The notes beneath the pieces are model-generated. The model did no database searches. It was not told the origin of the DNA and was given only the letters and a program-made list of their open reading frames with translations. Of a DNA stretch of 64,000 nt, positions 44,510-53,180 are shown piece after piece. The translations under genes were made by a program, and so were the position numbers. Every line of letters begins with the position of its first letter. Position 1 is the stretch's first letter. This DNA is from Ditylenchus dipsaci (lineage: Eukaryota; Nematoda; Chromadorea; Rhabditida; Anguinidae): the NCBI GenBank assembly GCA_004194705.1, contig SADC01001353.1, positions 1-64,000 on the forward strand. The letters run 5' to 3'.

Positions 44510-44640
44510 CAATGCAGCTCCCTCGAGGGCGCAGGGGGCTTGGTGGTTTGGGTTCAGACGCGTACACCCACACACCTTAGACCAAATTCCGAGCAAGAAT
44601 CTTGATCGAAAATGCATTCAGAGGCTCTTTTTCCTAGCCC
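44510..44640. repeat. Dispersed hairpin-repeat family fragment
   Basis: It has TCGAGGGCGCAGGGGGCTTGG, ACCTTAGACCAAATTCCGAG, AAAATGCATTCAGAG and CCAGTGACC, matching the right half of 15745-15990. Confidence 0.6.
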
Positions 44641-44875
44641 CAGTGACCTAAACGAAGTAGAATACATATATGTTTACAAAAAGCGAGATATCCAGCTACC
44701 ATCCAGTACCCTTTACGAAAAATCAAATTTTGGTCAGATTTTTTTCCAAAAATGGTTGACCGCGCTCTGAAAAAACTTTCTCCACACGTTTCTGCAGCTA
44801 AAACGCACGAAAGAGTCAACATATTTTTGGACGACCTTCATATGAGGCACTCTGGCTCAGTATTTAAAGATATTC

Positions 44876-44881
44876 TTTATT
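44876..44881 (-). terminator. AATAAA poly(A) signal of the beta-trefoil gene
   Basis: AATAAA on the - strand (TTTCAATAAAGAAT), 58 nt past the stop at 44939. Confidence 0.65.
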
Positions 44882-44938
44882 GAAACTTAAGAATTAATTA
44901 CTTTGACTTTTTCAGCACATCTTTTTTAATAATGTTTT

Positions 44939-45398
44939 TCAGTAAATCACAATTCTGAAGCTTTCAACCTCTCCAGCACCACTGCCTTTGCAGCTAATTG
45001 CATTTGGGTCGGCAGATGAAAGGTATCCTTGAGTGGCGCATCTGAAAGTCACTCGTCCATTGCTTAGTCGACCGATAATGAACTTCTCTTTCTCATCAGC
45101 AGAGTATCCGTTTGCATAGACAAGCTTTTCGTCTCCTTCTCTGACATAGACTCCACGCTGTGGGTTTTCAAGCTGTTGTAGTCGTTCCATAGTGGGTTAG
45201 TTCAAAGTGCTCCCATTCAGAATGGCTTGCCTTAGTGCAGGTCATAGGCTGCCCACCATTCTCAGTGGACAGGTAATTACCGTTGCTGCATGATATGGCA
45301 ATTCTGTCAGGGCTTGTTGAGCTGTAGTTTCCATCCTGCCCAAAAACAGGTTTGCAAATAGCCAAAATAGCTAAAAAGACAGTTTTAGTGAAAAGCAT
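44939..45398 (-). CDS. Secreted fascin/actin-crosslinking-type beta-trefoil protein
   Basis: The protein starts at ATG 45398 with a clear signal peptide (MLFTKTVFLAILAICKPVFG, cleavage before QDGNYSS). Two trefoil-type strands follow, AISCSNGNYLSTENGGQP...WEHFEL and later FIIGRLSNGRVTFRCATQGYLSSADP, ending SFRIVIY at a TGA. Repeated GKYL/GYLS-like motifs and the W-E-x-F spacing are typical of fascin-like domains, here apparently extracellular, about 150 residues and intronless. The frame breaks once between about 45170 and 45230 and is restored by one base. A TATA box (45459-45466) and AATAAA (44876-44881) suggest a complete, normally expressed gene, so an assembly error is likelier than decay. 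Confidence 0.7.
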
Positions 45399-45458
45399 TT
45401 TTGATGCAAATTGCAAACTGTGAATTAAAAAAAGGTAAATCTTTCAGCAACGATTTTG

Positions 45459-45466
45459 CTTTTATA
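45459..45466 (-). promoter_or_regulatory. TATA box (TATAAAAG) upstream of beta-trefoil gene
   Basis: CTGCTATAAAAGCAAAATCG on the - strand, about 60 nt before the ATG. GC-rich CCCCTTAGCTC lies just upstream. Confidence 0.6.
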
Positions 45467-45894
45467 GCAGAGCTAAGGGGCGGGGTTCCCCTGTTAATGC
45501 ATAATAATCACACGCTTGAATTAGCGGCCACTTTATTATTAGAATCGTCCCTTTTTTTCTAAAATTAAAGAAGACTAGGGATGACTAATGAAAATTGTCC
45601 GAGTTGGGACCAAACAGAAAAACGATATCACGTGAGTTGGTCGTTTCAAGATTATTTCGCCTGCATATTGCACTATTTTCTTTGTCGAAAATTTTTTTAG
45701 TGTGTCCTGACTTCGGAGCTAGTGTTAGTTATTTCCAGATAGTTTAAGCATCCTCAAGGTTGCTAGGTTTCACGCCTGTGTACAGATCTAAAATATTTGG
45801 ATAATCCTTTTTTCTGGGGCAAATATACTTCTTTTTGGTGCAGAAAGACTTTTTTGGGGCAGATGAAAACCATAGTCGCGAAAACCATGGTCCT

Positions 45895-46020
45895 TCAACA
45901 AGATCACTTTTATTTACAGTTAGCTTGGATAGTTAACAAGAGCAGTTTTATTCACAGTCAGCTAACATAGTTAATTAAACCGAATCTGTTTTTACAGTCA
46001 ACTCAAAAAGTTAATGAGAC
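45895..46020 (+). repeat. 37-38-bp minisatellite, three diverged units
   Basis: Three units of TTTACAGTYARCTCRRATAGTTAA type, preceded by TTTTGGGGCAGA words at 45815-45875. Confidence 0.6.
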
Positions 46021-46445
46021 CAGTTTTTGTGCTTTAAAGGAGAAGTAAAAGGTGGTAAGGAGACAGTATTGACACTAAAGGATTAATCCAAGTTTGTGTT
46101 CTTAAATTATTGTTTTAGAGCTGTATTTGTGGACAACTCGATGTTGCAATGTCAGAAAAACTGTGTAGAATCAAAAGCTGAATCGGCATCAAAAATATCA
46201 GAATTTCTGAATCCCTTAGAAAATGCCTTGAAGTCGAAATTCTATAAAAGACTAACTGACCTTTTTCGATAATTATTTACCTTTTTCATTTCCATTTTTA
46301 GGGCATTTTTGAAGGAATTTTAAAGTTCTGATATATAGGATGATAGCCCAAGTTTAAATTCCGCACAAGTTTGTTTGACACAGCAACACTTAGTTGTATA
46401 CAAAATACGGCTCTAAAAACCATTCAAGAACACAAAACTTGAATT

Positions 46446-47022
46446 ACCGTATTTCCTCTAATAGAGCCCCAGGGCTTTATTTCTTGACTACCTTCCAGAG
46501 AGGAGGTGCTTCATTTTTAACTCCGGATTTGGTGACTTCGACTGAGATTTTTCAGTTCATAAGATTATCAACGTCAGATCAAGAATTTATACTGCTTCCT
46601 GAATTGCATACCGTATTTCCTCTTATAGAAGCCGGGGCTTTCATTTTTGAATGCCTTCCAGGGAGGGACGAGATTTTGCCTTGATGACTTCTAGCTCTTC
46701 TTCTAAGTTACTCTTATAGTTTTTCGACAAGGTCCATAACACTAAAAGTGTTAAAAGTAACAATTAACTTACAAAAATCGCCGCAAAGAAATGATGAAGC
46801 GAAAAATGATCAAGAACATTTGAAAATTTAGACTGTTCACATCAAGAATAGCCAAAAAATATTTATTTCAAGATAATTAAAATAAAAATCTAAACCTAAA
46901 AATTTATTGAGGGAGCTCTATTACAGGCGGGGGCTCTATTTTTCATTAAGCTCTGGAAAGGAGCTTTATTAGGATGGGGGGGGGCTCTAATAGGAGAGGG
47001 CTTAATTAGAAGAAATGAGGTA
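46446..47022. mobile_element. TACCGTATTTCCTCTAAT-ended element (CTCTAATAGAGCCCC type)
   Basis: The left end TTACCGTATTTCCTCTAATAG and the right end (complement TTACCTCATTTCTTCTAATT) face each other. GGGGCTCTAATAG words recur near both ends, and an internal second start TACCGTATTTCCTCTTATAG is at 46608. It belongs with 9684-9925 and 17213-18693 by its outer motif. A solo end of the same type is at 47680-47702. Confidence 0.5.
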
Positions 47023-47699
47023 ATCCTTTCGTGTCGAGACTGTCTCCTTACCAGCTTTCACCCCTTTTTTAATATGATGGATAAGAATGCAATGAATAAA
47101 ATTTATAAAGACTTATTCAATATTAGTGTCAGCATCACTCAGAGCACTTACACCCTTGAGTACACCCTGTATACTTACAAAAAAGCGAAAAGTAAGGCAT
47201 TTATCGAAAGTATACAGGGTGTCGCAAAACCACTTAAGCATTTGAAAAAAAAATGTCAATGCTATCCGCGGACCGTCTCCGCCGACTCAGAATTTTTTTG
47301 GAATTTTAGCCAACAATTTAGTAAGTTATAACTAAAGAATAGCTTGCAATAACATTCATGAATGAAACATTGGTGCAAACTTCAAAGTACGGTTAAGTGA
47401 TGGGACAATTCCCAGGAATATTCTTGGTGAAATTGTGTAAAATTAATTATTTGATTTAGCTCTGCTTGGAGAATTTGAAGGATGAGAATGCAATTGAATA
47501 TAAAAAAATTATTCGTCGCTACTTGCATATATTTTTTTATTTTTGGGTGAAAATCCAAAATCCAAAAAACAGATTCGCTAGAGCTTGTGGGAATTAAGCA
47601 AATGCAATAAACAGCTTTGTTTAATTTTTCTCTGAGCTGAGGTACATGTCCTCAAAGTATGGGGTTTGGGTTTATTAGAGAATGTGGAACTAATAGAGA

Positions 47700-47890
47700 G
47701 AATACGGTACAGGGGTGTGCACAAGTCCCTGCGCCCCCGAAAGGTGCGTAGTGGCCTGGTAGGTTAGAGGTTCGCGCACTCACTTTTCTGGGACATAATT
47801 CCAAGCAAGACGCTTGATCAAAAATGCATTCAAAGGCCCCTTTCGCCCAGCTCCAGGGACCAAAACATGGTGAAACAGGCAAATGGTCGA
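47700..47890. repeat. Dispersed hairpin-repeat family copy
   Basis: CTGCGCCCCCGAAAGGTGCG, ACATAATTCCAAGCAAG, TTGATCAAAAATGCATTC and AGCTCCAGGGACC match other family copies. Confidence 0.6.
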
Positions 47891-48184
47891 AATTTGAAAA
47901 TGCCCATAACTCAATTTTTTTGACTAGAACCTAAAAATAATGTCTTTTTTGAGCTCCTGAGGTGATTTCAGGCGGTATAAGGTGTTCAAGAACACTTTGA
48001 AAAAGTCGATTTCGGGGGGCGGGGTGTTATATAGAAGTAGCGTCAATTATTCAATACAAATGAAGGCATTACTTAGAACGGGCAAATTTTTGTTACCGCA
48101 AATATATTTTTTTTTGCCGCAACTGTACTTTTTTCTGCCGCAATCTGCTTTTGCCGCGATAATACTTTTTTTATTTATTCACAG

Positions 48185-48690
48185 CTTATTCAGAGTCAAC
48201 TCAAATAGTTAACTACACCGAGTTTATTTACAGTCAACCCAAATAGTTAACTACACCGAGTTTATTTACAGTTAATCTAAATAGTTAATTTAGTAATCCT
48301 TTCGTGTCGAGACTGTCTCCTTACCAGCTTTCACCCTCTTTTAATATGAAGGACAAGAATGCAATAATTAAAAATTAAAATAAAGTTTATTTACAGTCAA
48401 CGCCAATAGTTAACTAAACCGATTTTATTTACAGTCAACCCAAATAGTTAACTACACCGAGTTTATTTACAGTTAATCTAAATAGTTAATTTAGTAATCC
48501 TTTCGTGTCGAGACTGTCTCCTTACCAGCTTTCATCCCTCTTTTAATATGAAGGACAAGAATGCAATAATTAAAAATTAAAATAAAGTTTATTTACAGTC
48601 AACGCCAATAGTTAACTAAACCGATTTTATTTACAGTCAACTCAAATAGTTAACTACACCGACTTTATTTACAGTTAACTCAAAAAGGTA
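48185..48690 (+). repeat. Minisatellite with 200-bp higher-order tandem duplication
   Basis: 37-38-bp units (CAGTCAACCCAAATAGTTAACTACACCGAG) are interleaved with a spacer starting TAATCCTTTCGTGTCGAGAC. The spacer plus units repeat as about 200-bp blocks (48290-48490 and 48493-48690). A third, diverged spacer copy lies at 47023-47100, right after the 46446-47022 element. Confidence 0.7.
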
Positions 48691-49902
48691 ACTACAGTAT
48701 ATGCCGCGTATTTGTACTATCAAAGTATTCTGCTTTTTGCCGAATACCTATGGGGTACTTTTAAAGAGATGGCCTAAACCTATGGGGCACCATTGATCTG
48801 GTGTGGGCGTCCAAGCCAGAAACTCGTGGTGCAGGCCAAAGGATGAGTACTTTTAATGGATCAAGTCGATCAGCGGGGTGGACCTCGCGAGTTCACCTAA
48901 GCCTAGAACTTTTTTGGTGTCAGCCAAAACTTTTGTATGCTGGGCCTCTGTCCTGGCCTTGTAAAACGAGGGGAAATGCTCTTCAGTAAAAAAACCAAGA
49001 TGCGGAACATAGTTTTGAATACTGGGGCCTACCGCATAAATAACTCTGGTATGCACGTTTTTTCATGCATTCAGACTCTGGATTTTACAAAACGGCTTAG
49101 GCTTAGGCCTAACAGGCTTAGACTTTACTCTTATTTTCTCGTTCAAAATTACAAAAATTTCAAATTTTGTTTTCGTAATAAAAGACATACTTTGAGCATA
49201 AAATTGCGTTTTCAATCAGTTCCTTCCTTTCAACCAGTATTTCAGACATCGTAAAAACTGTCTAGAAAAAATTTCAAAAAAAAACTTAAGCTTAAGCTTA
49301 GGCTCAACCGCTATTTTCTTGGTCAAAATTGCAAAAATTTGAGTTTGTTTTTCTATATAAAAGACTTGCTTTTCAAGCATAAAATAGCGTCTTAAACCAG
49401 TTCCTGTATTTAAGAGATTGTAAAAACTGTCTAGATGATATTTCAAACAAAGGCTTAGGAGCAGTGTTGTTCCGGCGCCGGCGCTGCCACGGGAAAAAAC
49501 AGCGCCGGGCCGGCGCTCGGCGCCGGCGCTGGGGCCAATGAAAAATTTTGGTCGGCACCGGCGCTGGCGCCGGCGCTGAAAATTTTCGTCACGGCGCTGG
49601 CCCCGGCGCTGTTTTTGAACGATTATGGCGCTGGAGCTGTTTCTAAAATTTAACAACCTAAAATTGAGAAAGACAATTATTCTTAATTTTAAACTAAATT
49701 ATCAGAACTTCTGTGCTGCAATTTCTTTCATTTCTTTAAATATTTTATTTATTTTCTTTAATTTTTTAGTTTATTTTTGTAACATAACCAGGGTATACTT
49801 TGCTATTTTTAAAAAAGTAATTCACACAACTTTTATTTCACAAGACTAATATGGATTACCCATTTCTTTCATGAACTTCCCTTTTATCTAATAACTCCAC
49901 TT

Positions 49903-50205
49903 CAGGGCTGTACCGGATATCCGATATCCGACATCCGATATCCGATATCCGGCACTTTTTGACATCCGATATCCGGTATCCGATATCCGAAAAAATGGCC
50001 AATTTTCGGAAAAAAATTTTTAAAACTTTTTTGAAATTTAGAAAAAATTTTCAATTTTTTTTCAAAATTTCATCAAAAATATCCGAAATCCGATATCCGA
50101 TAACCGATATCCGGCACTTTTTCATATCCGGTATCCGATATCCGATCCGATATTTTTCCGTATCCGATATCCGATCCGATATTTTTGGTATCCGGTACAG
50201 CCCTG
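49903..50205. mobile_element. Nested hAT-like element filled with CGGATATC, TSD CTCCACTT
   Basis: Inverted ends CAGGGCTGTACCGGATATCC and ATACCAAAAATATCGG-type interior finishing ATCCGGTACAGCCCTG are bordered by perfect CTCCACTT repeats (49895-49902 and 50206-50213). About half the element is CCGATATCCGATATC words. Confidence 0.8.
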
Positions 50206-50243
50206 CTCCACTTATATGGACTTTTTCTCAGCATACGGAAATA

Positions 50244-50588
50244 CAGGGTGTTTCGAGAAATCCACAGGATTTCAAATGGTTATAACTTGATTTCGCGACC
50301 GAATTTCTAATTTCTGTTTCCTTCAACCATTTTCTCTTGACGGGCAATTCATTTGGTGTATAATGTCAAAAATACGGTTTTCGCTTGATCCCTTTGTGGT
50401 CCTGGTCTGTGGGTGGCTCCTAGATGGTTAAAACCCGAAACAACAGCGGGACCAAGCGAAAATCATAATTTTGACATTGTACATTTAAGGAAATTGCCCG
50501 TCAAGAGAAAACGATTAGTGAAAACAGAAATTCGTTCTAGAAAATGGTTATAGCCATCTCAAATTCTGCGGATTTTTAAAACACCCTG
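50244..50588. mobile_element. Nested mariner-like MITE, CAGGGTGTTT ends
   Basis: ATACAGGGTGTTTCGAGAAA and TTTTAAAACACCCTGTAT face each other, bordered by TA. Most of the 345 bp is a long imperfect palindrome (AATTTCTGTTTCCTTCAACC...; CGGGCAATT/AATTGCCCG) around 50400. Confidence 0.7.
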
Positions 50589-51660
50589 TATTTCAATATT
50601 CACTCATCATGAGGAACTGATACAGGAAATATATCGATATAGATAGCGAATAATTATTATCGCTTTTACTGTAAAAAACATACTGTTGAAAAAAAATAGG
50701 AATTTTTCATGAAATTTACAGCAAAACCAAAATTATCAAGCCGGCGCCAGCGTCGGCGCTGCATGAACGCCGGCGCTGCGCCGGCGCTGGGGCATTTTTT
50801 CAAAAGAGGTCGGCGCCGGCGCTGGCGCCGATCCCGGCGCTGGAACAACACTGCTTAGGATTAATAGGCTTAGGCCTTAATAGGCTCGGCTTAAGCTTCG
50901 GCTTAGGCTTCGGCTCAGGCTTAGCCTCAACTCCTATTTTCTGGGTCAGAATTGCAAAATTTTAAATAATTTTTCTTGATAAAAGACTTGTTTTTTAAAC
51001 ATGAAATTGCGTTTAAAACAAGTTTTTGTATTTTAGACATCGTAAAAATTGTCTAGAAAAAATTAAAAAAAAAAGGCGCAGGCTGAAGCGTAATAAGCTT
51101 AAGCTTGTCTTAATCGGCTTCGACTAAGTTTAGGGTTAGGCTTAATAGCGGCTAATTTGGTTCAGGCTTAATAGCCTTAGGCTCAGGCAAGGAGAGTAGG
51201 TGGTAGGGGATAGGCAGGAGGAAGTTATCCAGAACAGAGTAAAAATGACCAAATTGGACTTTATACGGTCAAATGTACTTTGTTTCGAAATTCCGAGATG
51301 AGAATCTTGTTTTCAAACTAGTTTCTATATTTTCTATATTATTCTATATTCTATATCTACATTCTAGTTTCTATGTTTCTATATGGAAATCGTGAAAAAG
51401 TATAGAAAAAATTTCGAAAAACGGCTTTATAGGCTGAGGCTTCGGCTAAGGATCCGGCTCAGGCCGATAAGCGCTTGTGGTTTCTAGTTGTACTTTTTTG
51501 AAAGTGCTTCAAACAAAGGAGAACCTTTCACTCTCAGATTTGAAAATAATTGCGAAACATTTTGAGATTGTGCTATTAAAACTTGAAAATCGGTGGTTTT
51601 ATGTGTAACAACTTAAGATTGGTCCCGTTGTGATCTCTATAAGAATACAGGCAGTAGAAG

Positions 51661-51699
51661 GATATCCATGAAGAGGGTCAGACCCTCTTCATGGATATC
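51661..51699. repeat. Perfect 19-bp-arm palindrome
   Basis: GATATCCATGAAGAGGGTC, a single A, then the exact complement GACCCTCTTCATGGATATC. No other copy was noticed in the window. Confidence 0.85.
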
Positions 51700-52260
51700 G
51701 CCAGCCAGTTGTCTTTTAAATTAGAAAGTCACCAAGCTATATAACAAAATTTGATGAGATCTGCCTTTTTGAACTTGCAGAAGCAAAATTTTGACTTGAC
51801 TAGTTCTTAGGGCTAGCTGACCCGCAGATACCAATTTTTTTTCAAATTTTTTCTTTCTTACCTATTTTTTCTTGCTGACCCGCAGATACCAAATTTCAAA
51901 TTTTTTTCTTTCTTTCTTATCGTTTTCAAGAAATGATACCGTTTTTCCATTTCGACTTGTAATACTTGAATGATAGTACGTACAGCTTTATTCTTAAAAA
52001 AAGTGAATTTAGGTGTACGTACTATACGTACCAATGGCAAACTAGATCGTTTCCTAAAAAAAATCCCTTCCCGTTAGGGAATTTAGGGCTAGACTCACGA
52101 ATCAGAACAGATAGAACACTTTGATGACTGGGCTAAAAAAAATATCGGACAAAGCTGGAGAAAGAACTTTTTGCGGGTAAGTACTATCGAGCGTCGACTG
52201 AACCTTAAAATATTTTCTCACACCTGTAAAAGAAAGAATTGTTAGATGAACAGTTATCAA
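51700..52260. other. Gene-free stretch
   Basis: AT-rich, with CTGACCCGCAGATACCAA repeated about 50 nt apart (51830 and 51875) and a small palindrome AATCCCTTCCCGTTAGGGAATT-like segment near 52065. No exon was recognised. Confidence 0.35.
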
Positions 52261-52297
52261 CAACTGCTTTTATTCAAAAGATTTGTATTTTTAAAAT

Positions 52298-52792
52298 TCA
52301 TGAGAAATCATAGTCTTTTACTCCTAATTCTTTAAAATTTTTCCAATCAGGGCTTAGATACTTGTTAATATCTACATTTTGTTTGGAAATCAACTCAAAT
52401 TGAGATTTAGGTTCAATATTTTCCACATGGTATTGTTGTATTGGCACGTACCCATATTGTGCTGGAACGTATTTCTTGAGATTTTTTAAACGTAGATCCT
52501 GGTACAAACTTTCAAAATTTTTTTCCATTTGAGTTTTAAAATGCTTTTTTTCCTCTTCTGCTGAATCATAATCACGATGTTTTTTCATTGCTTCCATTAT
52601 TTGCCTAGATTTATGATTAAGCCTGTTTCTAAATCCGGTATCTATCTTTGTGATTAAAGATATTTTAAACTGTTCAACATCCCAGTATTTTTTCACATTA
52701 ACTGGAAAGTTAATAGGTGTCAGAACATATCTTTCCGCGTCTTTGTTCCATATTTCTATGAATATGTTGGGACAATGAACGTGAATTTCCAC
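52298..52792 (-). CDS. Last exon of unrecognised family, intact paralogue of 10126-10677
   Basis: The exon follows TTTGTTTAG and runs 164 codons to TGA at 52298. It contains VEIHVHCPNIFIEIW, then VLTPINFPVNVKKYW, DTGFRNRLNHKSRQIM, MEKNFESLYQDLR and ISKQNVDINKYLSPDWKNF. It matches the 10126-10677 exon throughout, including spacing of CPN, TPV/INF and W-K-x-F. It is basic, with a probable coiled-coil in the middle (EEEKKHFKTQMEKN). AATAAA (reverse) lies at about 52267. Upstream exons were not found. The function is unknown, and the shared exon start and lack of stop make this the working member of the pair. Confidence 0.65.
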   Translation of the reverse strand: MEIHVHCPNIFIEIWNKDAERYVLTPINFPVNVKKYWDVEQFKISLITKIDTGFRNRLNHKSRQIMEAMKKHRDYDSAEEEKKHFKTQMEKNFESLYQDLRLKNLKKYVPAQYGYVPIQQYHVENIEPKSQFELISKQNVDINKYLSPDWKNFKELGVKDYDFS

Positions 52793-53049
52793 TTCTAAAC
52801 AAAATTATCTATTTATTGGTTTAAGATGGACAAGCCTGACTGTAAGATGGGCTCATTTTGGTGCATGGTTCAATTAAAAAGATGTTTCTCAAAAAAACTG
52901 GTCGGCCTCGAGATTTTGACCAATTTTTGAATAACGTCAAATGCGACTTGGGTATCTTCTGAGTAACAGCTACATTGTTCATCAAGAACATTTTTTTTAA
53001 ATATTTTCGATAGTTAAAAAAACAAAAAAAAACAATCAACTGTATATGT

Positions 53050-53180
53050 CTTACTCTAACGCACAGTTTTCCTAAATAGTTTACTGCGACGAGTTAATAT
53101 ACGGTCACGCCGAATGGTCAACCATACTGTGTTCATTTACAGTCAACTCAAACAATTAAGTTTTCTTGTAAAGTCAATTC
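53050..53180 (+). repeat. 37-38-bp minisatellite, diverged units
   Basis: Four units with ACAGTCAACTCAAACAATTAAG-like cores. GCTGTACAGGTAACC/AGTTAACTGT words at 53690-53770 may be a further diverged derivative. Confidence 0.5.

Larger units (their letters stand above)
49462..50853. mobile_element. hAT-like foldback with GGCGCCGGCGCT arrays, TSD CTTAGGA(G/T)
   Basis: Ends CAGTGTTGTTCCGGCGCC and GGCGCTGGAACAACACTG are near-perfect TIRs beginning CAGTG. The flanks are CTTAGGAG (49454-49461) and CTTAGGAT (50854-50861). Arrays of GGCGCCGGCGCT fill 49470-49640 and, inverted, 50740-50845. The centre is AT-rich and holds two further nested TIR elements. Confidence 0.75.
49080..51480 (+). repeat. Tandem repeat of about 165 bp with GGCTTAGGC words
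   Basis: Units contain AAAACTGTCTAGAAAAAATT, GGCTTAGGCTTAGGC, TTTTCTTGGTCAAAATTGCA and AAGCATAAAATTGCGTTTT. About five diverged units are visible (49080, 49265, 49440, 50880-51060, 51400), split by the 49462-50853 insertion. Related single units are at 16900-17190 and, inverted, near 19135-19200. Confidence 0.6.

Noticed and set aside
49373..49656. Arg/Ala-rich open frames in GGCGCC arrays
   Set aside because: GC-rich word arrays lack stops in several frames at once; no gene signals.
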